A stretch of DNA of 16,176 nt from JASLBX01 sp036374175 (GTDB lineage Bacteria > Actinomycetota > Actinomycetes > Jiangellales > Jiangellaceae): assembly GCA_036374175.1 (NCBI GenBank), contig DASUUH010000093.1:1-16176 (forward strand), given 5' to 3'. The translations under genes were made by a program, and so were the position numbers. This document shows, piece after piece, positions 1-6,398 of this stretch. The notes under the pieces were generated by a model. It made no database searches and was not told the DNA's origin. It saw nothing but the letters and a program-made list of their open reading frames with translations. How positions within the stretch are numbered: position 1 is the first letter of the stretch; each line of letters starts with the position of its first letter.

Positions 1-396
1 GACGTCGATCCGCACTGGGCCGGAATCGGCGGGCACACGCTACTGATCAACCAACTCATCGCTGACCCGCACCTCGACGTGGTCCCCGCCGACCCCACGT
101 CGCCAGCCCACCGCCGAATGGCGGCGTCACGATCGTCACCGCATGTGTGCCCGCTGAACCTGCCGACCGGTTCGCCCTTGATCGAGGGCAAGGTGCAGCC
201 CGACGAGCGCAAACCAGACGCTGATCGGCTTGGCTGGGGGCCCGGGGTGCTGAGCGGCGTAAGCGTCGACGGCCTGTTGATGTGGGAAGTCCCAGCGCGC
301 ACGCTCGACGTTGTAAGCCGACAGTTCGAGGTAGGCGCCGTAGCACGTCGGCGACGCTGGGAACGGCGGCTCGATCCCATCAGTGCCTGTGGATGA
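1..396 (+). CDS. Partial hypothetical protein (DVDPHWAGIG family), cut by the window edge
   Basis: The frame is open from the first base. Its first 33 codons read DVDPHWAGIGGHTLL... to VVPADP and match, nearly residue for residue in the conserved parts, the C-terminal half of the protein at 5860-6131 (DVDPHWAGIG, LIADP.LDVV.ADP). The two are therefore paralogs, and the N-terminal half lies outside the window. The copy at 6009-6131 stops 12 codons after the shared ADP. Here the frame stays open to a TGA at 394-396, but everything after about base 105 lies antisense to the DUF5946 gene and looks like shadow sequence, so the true end was probably lost. The function of the family is unknown to me. 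The homologous stretch is well supported; the long tail is not. Confidence 0.4.
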   Translation, partial: DVDPHWAGIGGHTLLINQLIADPHLDVVPADPTSPAHRRMAASRSSPHVCPLNLPTGSPLIEGKVQPDERKPDADRLGWGPGVLSGVSVDGLLMWEVPARTLDVVSRQFEVGAVARRRRWERRLDPISACG

Positions 397-432
397 GTCC
401 CAACCGCACGATGGGCACGGCGCTGCGGTCAT
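136..432 (-). pseudogene. DUF5946-type protein, C-terminally truncated
   Basis: The 98-residue product begins with a CPSCG zinc-ribbon-like motif (residues 6-10). It continues with SPTCYGAYLEL and then VDAYAAQHPG.....SVWFALVGLHLALDQG, the pattern I know from DUF5946 proteins (CxxCG, C, (V/T)DAYxxQHPG, SVxxHLxGLxLxLxxG). Family members usually run some 40-60 residues further. Here a TGA follows RTGRQVQRAHMR. In another minus-strand frame just downstream (about 138 to 96) a DDRDAAIRRWAGDV stretch resembles the family's C-terminal helix, so an internal deletion with frame change is the simplest reading. Its downstream end collides with the partial plus-strand gene at the window edge. Function unknown. 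The ATG at 430-432 has no clear ribosome binding site. Confidence 0.55.
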
Positions 433-613
433 GGCCCAACGATGCCCGATGCCCGTACAAACCCATGCTCATTTGGCCGTCCGCGCGGTCGCGTCGATGT
501 CGAGGAGTCGTTCGGGCCGATTTGCTGTAGTGCACCGGGCCGGGCTCGGAAAGGGCTCGAAACCTCAGCGGGTTGGACGCGCGACTCGGGCTGGCGAGGC
601 CGCTTACCAGGCG

Positions 614-619
614 TACTGT
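614..619 (+). promoter_or_regulatory. Candidate -10 (TACTGT) for the 126-aa gene
   Basis: TACTGT fits TAnnnT and lies 7 bases before the ATG at 627, which would place the transcript start at or next to the start codon. No good -35 is visible. It is part of a recurring arrangement in this window. Confidence 0.35.
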
Positions 620-626
620 TCGGAGC

Positions 627-1007
627 ATGGGCTTCTGGCTGACCATCGAGATTCAGCACGGCGAGATTCGTGCTGATCGATGGCGGCGGGCGCACGGCGA
701 GTCGTTGATCGAGGCGGCGGTGACCAACGGCGCTCGGAGCTGGGAGTGGCATACCCCGCGATGGGGCCTGATCCTGGAGCTTGAGTTCAGCGGCGAGGAG
801 GCACGAGACGCGTTCAGGGACCTGCCCGCGGTCACCGCGGCGCTGGACGCGGTGCCCGACCCGGTGTCCGGTCTGCTGGTTTACCCCGGCCGCGGCGGCG
901 GGGCGGGAGCTGGGATGCCACGTCGACCTCGCCCCGCTCCGCCCGCCGGGGCAGCTGAAGTGGACGAACCGCGGAACCAGTTCGTTGACCTGGTCGTCGA
1001 GCGATAG
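627..1007 (+). CDS. Conserved actinobacterial hypothetical protein, 126 aa
   Basis: The protein starts MGFWLTIEIQHGEI and has a central segment EARDAFRDLPAVTAALDAVPDP followed by VSGLLVYPGRGGGAGAGMPRRPRP. I recognise this conserved but uncharacterised small-protein pattern from many actinomycetes. There is no signal peptide or membrane segment. The tail after residue 95 is proline/arginine rich and variable. I chose the ATG at 627 because the family begins M(G)xWLT; the 18 extra codons back to 573 look non-coding. A TACTGT hexamer seven bases before the ATG suggests leaderless transcription, though GGAG also sits immediately upstream. It is divergent from the DUF5946 gene. No function can be assigned. 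Confidence 0.75.
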   Translation: MGFWLTIEIQHGEIRADRWRRAHGESLIEAAVTNGARSWEWHTPRWGLILELEFSGEEARDAFRDLPAVTAALDAVPDPVSGLLVYPGRGGGAGAGMPRRPRPAPPAGAAEVDEPRNQFVDLVVER

Positions 1008-1185
1008 TCCTTCGTCGTCACTGACTTCGTTGAGACGCTCGCTCACAGCCGCCGACTGGTCGGCTGCTTCGATGAGCGTTGCCACGGGATGGTGCTCTGC
1101 CACGCACACTGGTCCGTCCGGACGGCGCGATCGGGTCGCCACTGATCCTGGTGCGGCGCTACCCGAGACAGATGGACCTACGGCG

Positions 1186-1191
1186 TAATCT
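1186..1191 (+). promoter_or_regulatory. Candidate -10 (TAATCT), leaderless start of the D-amino-acid oxidase gene
   Basis: TAATCT is followed by exactly six bases and then the GTG start at 1198. No Shine-Dalgarno sequence lies between. This is the geometry of a leaderless actinobacterial transcript. Confidence 0.5.
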
Positions 1192-1197
1192 CGCCAC

Positions 1198-2160
1198 GTG
1201 GCTTTGACAGGTCCCGATGCCGTGGTGGTGGGTGCCGGGGTCATCGGCCTGACCACGGCCGTGTGTCTGGCCGAGGCCGGGCTGCGAGTCACGGTCGTCG
1301 CGGCCGACCCGCCGGAGCGAACCACATCGATGGCTGCCGCTGCGATGGTCGGGCCCGTCTTCGTGGCCCGGAGCGACCCGGGCGGGACGCGCGAGCACGA
1401 CACGTTCGATGAGTTCGTCCGGCTGGCGAGCGTCCCGGGCACCGGGGTGCGGATCAGCACCGGCCGGTTCGCGGCCAGGGCAGGCGGCCCGGACGCACCG
1501 CCGATCCACCGGCCGACCGATGTGGTGCCACTGGGGCCGGCCGAGTTGCCGGCACCGTTCACCTCAGGCTTTCGGACCAGCGTCCCGTGCGTCGATATGC
1601 CTCGGTACCTGAACTATCTGAGGCTTCGGCTCACCGACGCCGGCGGCGCGATCGAGATTCGCCGACTGGGCAGCCTGGCAGAGGCAGCGTCGTTGGCGCC
1701 GCTGGTCGCCAACTGCCCAGGTGTGGGCGCTCGCGCGCTGGTCCCCGACCCATCGGTCCGTCCGGTCCGTGGCCAGCACGTGATCGTGGAGAATCCCGGG
1801 CTGGACACGTTCTTCATCGAGGCGCCGTTCGGGCCGAGCTGGACGTCGTACTTCCCCCACGGCGGGCATGTCGTGCTGGGCGGGATCGCCGTGCAGGACG
1901 ACTGGAGTATCGAACCCGACCCGGACATCGCCGATCAGATCCTGGCTCGCTGCGTGGCCGCCGAACCGCGGCTGGCCGGTGCGCGGGTCATCGGTCACCG
2001 AGTCGGACTGCGCCCGGCCCGACCCGAGGTCCGGCTAGAGGCGCAGGAGCTGGACCGGACGCGCATCGTCCACGACTACGGCCACGGCGGCAACGGAGTG
2101 GCGCTGTCCTGGGGAAGCGCCCGCGAGGCTTCGGCCCTGCTGACCGGAACAGCCCCGTGA
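1198..2160 (+). CDS. D-amino-acid oxidase (FAD-dependent)
   Basis: It would oxidatively deaminate D-amino acids to 2-oxo acids, ammonia and H2O2 using FAD, in the cytosol. The 320-residue product has the N-terminal dinucleotide fold VVVGAGVIGLTTA (GxGxxG at 12-17) and the family stretch TTSMAAAAMVGP (43-53). The central NCPGVGAR and RGQHVIV motifs are present, as are a conserved GLRPARPEVRLE (R272, R275, R279) and the DAO signature IVHDYGHGGNGVALSWGSA near 290-308. The length is typical for bacterial DAAO. The GTG at 1198 is chosen because it directly precedes the Rossmann strand and sits six bases after a TAATCT hexamer. It is a single gene, convergent with the DHFR-family pseudogene. Glycine oxidase or D-aspartate oxidase specificity cannot be excluded. 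Confidence 0.88.
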   Translation: MALTGPDAVVVGAGVIGLTTAVCLAEAGLRVTVVAADPPERTTSMAAAAMVGPVFVARSDPGGTREHDTFDEFVRLASVPGTGVRISTGRFAARAGGPDAPPIHRPTDVVPLGPAELPAPFTSGFRTSVPCVDMPRYLNYLRLRLTDAGGAIEIRRLGSLAEAASLAPLVANCPGVGARALVPDPSVRPVRGQHVIVENPGLDTFFIEAPFGPSWTSYFPHGGHVVLGGIAVQDDWSIEPDPDIADQILARCVAAEPRLAGARVIGHRVGLRPARPEVRLEAQELDRTRIVHDYGHGGNGVALSWGSAREASALLTGTAP

Positions 2161-2320
2161 CCCGGCCGCATCGGCAACTCGGTTTGCGTGCAGCATGCGT
2201 TCGGCCGCGGCACGGCCACCGGCACACTCACATCACCCTGGTCGCGCAGTCCTGCCTATGATCGTGCGAACCGCGACCCGGCGTGAGACTTCAGCGGCAT
2301 TTCCATCCGGCGAGTCGAGA

Positions 2321-2850
2321 TCAAGCAGGTACGTAGGTCAACCTGATTACATCCTCGCCAATCCGATCATCTGCCATGAGGCGGAGAGGCGGCCGGGGTC
2401 CGGCGAAATACGGCTTGCTGTGACCCAGCACGACGGGGTGCAGGTAGATTCGGTACTCATCAATCAGGCCAAGTTCAGTCAGGCTTTTCGCCAACTCTGG
2501 GCCAGCAACTTCGATCTCCCCGTCACGCTCGGCCTTAACTCGAGGATGGCGCCCTCAAGATCATCCTCAACAAGCCTGGCGTTGGGGCCGACCGACCTCA
2601 GCGAGCGCGAGACGACCCATTTCGGCTGGTTCCGCCACGCCGCCGCGAAGGCGCGTTCGTCGGCGTCCCACTCAGGATGATCGTCGTCCCAGAAACGCAT
2701 GACCTCATACATTCGGCGACCGTACACACAGCCCACCTGCGCCTGAGCCTCCTCGATGAAGTGGCGGAAAAGCGTAGGGCCTGGCGCAAACGCCACATGA
2801 TCGACGTAGCCGTCCAAGGACTGGTTCATCCCGAACACGAGCCTGGCCAT
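2321..2850 (-). pseudogene. Dihydrofolate reductase family (RibD C-terminal-like) protein, frameshifted
   Basis: The first 104 codons encode MARLVFGMNQSLDGYVDH...YGRRMYEVMRFWDDD...PKWVVSRSL..VGPNARLVEDDLEGAI, a standard start of the RibD_C/DHFR-like family. The frame then turns into unrelated residues and stops at 2479. Moving one base at the TTAAGG (plus-strand 2533-2538) restores KAERDGEIEVAGPELAK followed by LGLIDEYRIYLHPVVLG, PYFAGPRPPLRL and DVIRLTYVPA, ending at the TGA at 2321-2323. With one added base the product is 176 aa, a normal length. So a single A appears to be missing, through mutation or sequencing error. A good GAGG/AGGGA ribosome binding site precedes the ATG. Family members are often annotated only as reductases, with no known substrate. 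Confidence 0.85.
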
Positions 2851-2860
2851 GCGCGATCCC

Positions 2861-3137
2861 TTCCTCAGGCGGCCCCATCGATCTGTGCTCCAATTCCCTG
2901 CAGCACAACTATGGCGCTGCTCGTGGTCATCGTCTATCGAACGCCCTCATCTGCCGCGGTTAGCTCACATCAAGCGTGGTCCGAGCTGTGGCGGGGTGTG
3001 CTTGCTCTCAGGCGGAGGGCATGTATGGCGCTCGTTGGCGGCGCTGAGCAGGCGACCGTGTTGTGTTTGCCTTCGATGATGGTGCGATCCCAGTACGCTG
3101 ACGCGAGATATTGTCGCGGTGGTGCTCTTCAAGCAGC
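2861..3137. other. Intergenic region between divergent genes
   Basis: This 277-base stretch separates the divergent DHFR-family and MEDS genes. Reading all frames shows no recognisable coding sequence. It should hold the promoter for the minus-strand gene, but I see no convincing -35/-10 pair. Confidence 0.4.
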
Positions 3138-3143
3138 TAGGCG
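3138..3143 (+). promoter_or_regulatory. Weak candidate -10 (TAGGCG) for the MEDS gene
   Basis: TAGGCG lies exactly six bases before the ATG at 3150, the same spacing as at three other starts in the window. The last base is not T, so this is a weak match. Confidence 0.25.
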
Positions 3144-3149
3144 GCGTGG

Positions 3150-4019
3150 ATGACGGTTCCGAACGCTACGGATGTGGGTGCGGGGGATCATGCGTGTTTG
3201 ACGTTCACGGATGGCGAGGATCGGTTGGATCTGATCGCGGCGTTCGTGCGCGGCGGGCTGCGGGCCGGGCACAAGGTGGTGTGCTGGACCGATGCGATCG
3301 AGCCTGACGGCCTCGCGGGGCAGCTGGCAGAGCGGTCGGTGAAGCCGGGCGCGGCGATCCGCCGCGGTCAGTTACGGCTGTCACCAGTATCGGACTCGCT
3401 GCTGGGTTCGGGCGCGGTCACTGCTGCCGCGATGGTGGATGTGCTGTCCGGCGAGCTCGATGCGGCCGCGCGGGAGGGCTATCCCGGGCTGCGGATCAGC
3501 GCCGACATGGCCTGGGCTTCCCGGCCGGTCGGCGGGGTCGAGGAGCTGCTCGCGTTCGAGACCAAGGTCGCCGATCTGTTCGCGGACGGCCGGCTGTGCC
3601 TAATCTGCCAGTACGACCGGGACCGGTTCGACGCGGTCACCCTTGCCTTCGCGGCCAAGGCACACCCGAAGACGGTCGCGGCTCAGGTCTACTACGAGCA
3701 CCCGCTGCTGCGTATCTGCCGCCAGTACAGCCCGCCCGGGGTGCGCGTGGCCGGGCAGCTGGACTACCGGCAGCGTGACGTCCTGGAGCAGGCGCTGGGT
3801 GAGTCCCTGCGCCTGGACCGCAACCCACGGGTCAACCTGGCTCGGTTGGATTATATCGACGGCGCGTGCGCCGGGGTGATCGTGGCTGCCGCCATGCGGC
3901 TGCCTCGTTCGCGGCGGATGACCGTCAGATGCCAGCGGCTTGTGGCAACGGTTCTCGATCTTGTTGGCGCGGGTTCCGCTCCGGGTCTTCGGGTACAAGT
4001 CAGCCATGAGCAGCGGTGA
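3150..4019 (+). CDS. MEDS-STAS domain sensor protein
   Basis: The 289-residue protein has an N-terminal MEDS (DcmR-sensory type) domain, seen as GDHACLTFTDGEDRLDLIAAFVRGGLRAGHKVVCW (11-46), then ADMAWASRP and LCLICQYDRDRF (about 150-166). The C-terminal part from about 199 (VRVAGQLDYRQRDVLEQAL...NLARLDYIDGACAGVIVAAA...) has the STAS/anti-sigma-antagonist pattern. In actinomycetes this pairing is linked to stress or phosphosignalling switches. The serine/threonine normally phosphorylated in STAS proteins is not obvious; the motif reads DYIDGACAG. The last 14 bases overlap the GHKL gene, so the two are probably co-translated and may act as antagonist and kinase. The ligand is unknown. Confidence 0.8.
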   Translation: MTVPNATDVGAGDHACLTFTDGEDRLDLIAAFVRGGLRAGHKVVCWTDAIEPDGLAGQLAERSVKPGAAIRRGQLRLSPVSDSLLGSGAVTAAAMVDVLSGELDAAAREGYPGLRISADMAWASRPVGGVEELLAFETKVADLFADGRLCLICQYDRDRFDAVTLAFAAKAHPKTVAAQVYYEHPLLRICRQYSPPGVRVAGQLDYRQRDVLEQALGESLRLDRNPRVNLARLDYIDGACAGVIVAAAMRLPRSRRMTVRCQRLVATVLDLVGAGSAPGLRVQVSHEQR

Positions 4020-4461
4020 CCCGGCTGCGCCTCGTCCCCACCGCCGGCGGGCAAGCCCGTCACGGCCCGAGTCCGTTGACCTCGACGAAACCTTCGACGT
4101 CAACCGCCTCCACATGCTGCGCCAAACCGTCGCGGCGCATGCCGACAGGCTCGGCGCCCAGGAGGACCAGGTCGAGCGGCTGATCATGGTGGCCGGAGAA
4201 CTCGCCACCAACGCCATCCGCCACGGCGGCGGCCGAGGTCGCCTGCTCCTATGGCATCACGACGACGCCCTCTACTGCCAAGTCAGCGACCAAGGCCCCG
4301 GCATCAAGGACCCGACGGCGGGCACGTCGCCACCGAAGCCACTCGCCGGTGAGAGCGGCGGTCGCGGACTGTGGATCTGCCGCAACCTCGCCAGCGAACT
4401 CACCATCAGCACCGGACCAGACGGACATGGCACCATCGTCCAAGCTGTGATCCCACGCTGA
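4006..4461 (+). CDS. GHKL ATP-binding protein (RsbW-like anti-sigma/serine kinase family)
   Basis: The 151-residue protein carries the Bergerat ATP-binding fold of the HATPase_c_2 group: N-box ELATNAIRHG (65-74, Mg-binding N69), G1 box DQGPGI (95-100) and G2 box GGRGLWICRNLA (118-129). The N-terminal 25 residues are basic and disordered-looking. Proteins of this type bind ATP and either phosphorylate a STAS partner or sequester a sigma factor. The partner is likely the adjacent STAS-containing protein. I chose the ATG at 4006, 14 bases inside the upstream gene, because the extra codons back to 3940 encode upstream-gene shadow sequence. The overlap implies translational coupling. The sigma factor, if any, is not in the window. 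Confidence 0.82.
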   Translation: MSSGDPAAPRPHRRRASPSRPESVDLDETFDVNRLHMLRQTVAAHADRLGAQEDQVERLIMVAGELATNAIRHGGGRGRLLLWHHDDALYCQVSDQGPGIKDPTAGTSPPKPLAGESGGRGLWICRNLASELTISTGPDGHGTIVQAVIPR

Positions 4462-4573
4462 CGACCGCGCGGTCGGGGACTGTCTGAACATAGTTTCGCA
4501 TCGGGTCGTCTGCTGAGCGCACTCATTTGACCCGAGGCGCGCTGTCCTGCCGAAGAACTGTCAAGGAGCCGGC

Positions 4574-4579
4574 TAGCCT
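4574..4579 (+). promoter_or_regulatory. Candidate -10 (TAGCCT), leaderless start of the first paralog
   Basis: TAGCCT is followed by six bases and then the ATG at 4586. The second paralog has the identical hexamer and spacing, including the preceding CGG, which supports a conserved functional element. Confidence 0.5.
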
Positions 4580-4585
4580 GGGCTG

Positions 4586-5203
4586 ATGGCGTTCTTCGAG
4601 CCCTCCGTGCCACGGGCGCCGCTGCCACCACCGCCGTGGCAGGCCCCACCAGTGAACGCCCTTGGAACCGCGGTTCCGCTGCAGCGGTTCGTTGTCCGCA
4701 CCGACTCCTTGGTCGTCGCGCTGACGAGCGTGGTTGCCTACGCGAGCGGTTGCCAATTCGGCTTCCGGGTGGCCGCACGGGCGTCAGCACTGGACCGCGC
4801 TGATCGTAGACAGCTTCGGGCTGCGTTCCTCGGCGACTACTCCGATTTGTCCGAACCGCGGCCGCCCGACGAGCCATTCCGCTGCGGCATCCGGCGTGCC
4901 GACGGCTCCAAGGTGACCAGTGTCGACGACCCACCGTTCTGGGATCCGACGTCGCCGATGCGGCCGGAAGGCCCTGTCTTGGTGGAGTTCAGCTCGCTCG
5001 GGACGCACATCGAGGCGGATGGGATGTGGTGCGGGCCTGGGTACTGGCTGTGGCCGCTGCCGCCGCCCCAGCCGTTCGCCCTGGTCGTCGACTGGCCCGA
5101 GGCGGCAATTCCGCAGACTGAGGTCGAGCTTGAGGGCGCAGCGATCGTCGCCGCCGGTGAGTCCGCCGAACCACTCTGGCCCGATGACGCGCGCCGCGGT
5201 TAG
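4586..5203 (+). CDS. Hypothetical protein, tandem paralog 1 (205 aa)
   Basis: It is not a family I can name. It starts MAFFEPS.PRAP...PPPWQAPP and shares with the next gene the blocks VVALT..VAY.SGCQF (about 46-61), CG...ADG.K.T.VD..PFWD (102-123), PGYWLWPLPPP.PF...V.WP (153-173) and a C-terminal acidic..WP. It is proline and tryptophan rich and has no signal peptide or membrane helix. The duplicated pair shows no catalytic signature. The ATG is supported by the matching start of the paralog and by the TAGCCT-N6 element before it. It follows the GHKL gene after a 124-base gap, so it is probably a separate transcript. Cytosolic location is inferred only from the lack of export signals. Confidence 0.75.
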   Translation: MAFFEPSVPRAPLPPPPWQAPPVNALGTAVPLQRFVVRTDSLVVALTSVVAYASGCQFGFRVAARASALDRADRRQLRAAFLGDYSDLSEPRPPDEPFRCGIRRADGSKVTSVDDPPFWDPTSPMRPEGPVLVEFSSLGTHIEADGMWCGPGYWLWPLPPPQPFALVVDWPEAAIPQTEVELEGAAIVAAGESAEPLWPDDARRG

Positions 5204-5206
5204 CCT
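5201..5206 (+). promoter_or_regulatory. Candidate -10 (TAGCCT) overlapping the stop codon of the first paralog
   Basis: TAGCCT lies six bases before the GTG at 5213, exactly as in the upstream paralog. Its first three bases are the TAG stop of that gene, so one sequence appears to serve as both stop codon and promoter. Confidence 0.45.
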
Positions 5207-5212
5207 TCGGGT

Positions 5213-5809
5213 GTGTCGTTCTTCGAGCCGACCTCGCCCCGCCCTGCACGGCAGCAGCCTCCGTGGTACGGCCCGCCGGAGGACGTCCTCGGCGCGCCTG
5301 CCCCGGTCAGGCGGATACTCGCCCGCACCGACACCATTGTGGTCGCCCTGACCGACATCGTGGCCTACCCGAGCGGCTGCCAGTTCAGCCTCCAGCTGGC
5401 CGCGCGCCGCGGGACACTGTCCGACGACCAGTGGCGGGACCTGCGGGAGCTAGTCTTCGGGGAGCGCTGGCCCAGCGAACGTGACGAGATGCTGCGTTGC
5501 GGTGTCCAGTTCGCCGATGGCACCAAGGCGACCAATGTCGACTCGCGGCCATTCTGGGACACCCCCGAACCGTACGCGGCCGCACCGCCGGTGTTCATCG
5601 AGGCCGGAGGCGGTGGCGGCGAAGCCGGCGATAACCAACTGCGCAGCAGCCCCGGGTATTGGCTGTGGCCGCTGCCGCCACCGGAACCGTTCACGTTCGC
5701 AGTCGAATGGCCCGCCGCGGGAATCGAACTTACGATGACCGAAGTCGACGGCGCCGCGATTGTCACGGCCAGCCAGGCCGCCGAACCCTTCTGGCCTGCG
5801 CCCTCGTAG
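5213..5809 (+). CDS. Hypothetical protein, tandem paralog 2 (198 aa)
   Basis: It begins 9 bases after the preceding gene and is clearly its duplicate: MSFFEPTSPRP....PPWYGPPEDVLG, TDTIVVALTDIVAYPSGCQF, CGVQFADGTKATNVD followed by PFWD, PGYWLWPLPPPEPF, and a final EPFWPAPS. Between residues 125 and 145 it has a glycine-rich insert (GGGGGEAG) absent from copy 1. The GTG start fixes the alignment with copy 1 (M[A/S]FFEP); another GTG two bases earlier is out of frame. The divergence is substantial, so the duplication is old. Function unknown. Possible roles such as sensing or immunity are not supported by any motif I can see. Confidence 0.75.
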   Translation: MSFFEPTSPRPARQQPPWYGPPEDVLGAPAPVRRILARTDTIVVALTDIVAYPSGCQFSLQLAARRGTLSDDQWRDLRELVFGERWPSERDEMLRCGVQFADGTKATNVDSRPFWDTPEPYAAAPPVFIEAGGGGGEAGDNQLRSSPGYWLWPLPPPEPFTFAVEWPAAGIELTMTEVDGAAIVTASQAAEPFWPAPS

Positions 5810-5859
5810 CTAGGGTCGTCGGCAATGTGACCCACGGAGCCGAGGAATGATCACGGCGG

Positions 5860-6131
5860 ATGCGCCCGTCGCGCCAGTATCTGCCGCCGTGGTCCGTGTC
5901 CGACTTCGGCAACTGGAGGGCAGCTGAAGAGTGGCCGGGTCAACCCCACTGCATATGCCCGACTTCGCGTTCATCTGGCCAGCCGACCACGCCTGGTGCG
6001 TCGCCAACGACGTCGACCCGCATTGGGCCGGGATCGGAGCCGATGTCTCGGCCGTCAGCGAGCTTCTGGCTGATCCACGTCTCGACGTCGTCGCAGCCGA
6101 CCCAAGCGAAGACCAGCCGTATTACCGGTAG
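5860..6131 (+). pseudogene. Hypothetical protein of the WPADHAWCVANDVDPHWAGIG family, apparently frameshifted
   Basis: One frame from the ATG at 5860 reads MRPSRQYLPPWSVSDFGNWR and then AAEEWPGQP. A second frame reads PLHMPDFAFIWPADHAWCVAND, then VDPHWAGIG and LLADPRLDVVAADPSEDQPYYR, ending at the TAG of 6129-6131. They meet at a run of four C at 5944-5947, and one extra C would join them into one protein of about 90 residues. If the frameshift is rejected, the supported CDS is the 58-66 residue C-terminal piece (GTG 5931 or ATG 5955). The C-terminal half is a paralog of the fragment at the left window edge. The WPAD.AWC pattern recurs in small actinobacterial proteins of unknown role. Confidence 0.55.
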
Positions 6132-6398
6132 ACAAATGAAGGCCCAGAGAGTTTCCTCTCGCAAACCGAGGTTCAAGACCCGGCTGTCGCCGACGACTTC
6201 TCGGGTCGGCACAACCCTGCTACCGAGCCAGCTCCCGAACGTCCGCTTCTGACCCTGGTCGCGCGGTCGCGCCCCGGGCCAAACGCGCCGCGGCATTCCG
6301 GCCAAAATGACGCGCAGTGTCAAGGAGTTGCCGAGACCTAGACCGATCTGTTCACAGGCGCCGGCTTCGGAAGACGCCTAGGCGGCGGCAATGGTGCC
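6132..6398. other. Intergenic region downstream of the Argonaute gene
   Basis: These 267 bases lie between a plus-strand gene end and the minus-strand pAgo stop. I see no coding pattern in any frame and no strong terminator stem. Confidence 0.4.

Noticed and set aside
1114..1125. Palindrome CCGTCCGGACGG as an operator
   Set aside because: A 12-base palindrome is expected by chance in DNA of this composition, and it is 60 bases before the next -10 with no second copy.
960..1130. Protein-like minus-strand segment (ATLIEAADQSAAVSERLNEV...)
   Set aside because: It has plausible residues but no convincing start, no end near the homology and no family I recognise; it partly overlaps the supported 126-aa gene.
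429..1562. Long minus-strand open frame (377 codons)
   Set aside because: It is antisense to the 126-aa gene and the D-amino-acid oxidase, both with clear family motifs; its composition is Ser/Pro/Arg-rich shadow.
5847..5927. 26-codon ORF MITADAPVAPVSAAVVRVRL...
   Set aside because: It overlaps the start of the frameshifted DVDPHWAGIG gene in another frame and has no conservation I can point to.
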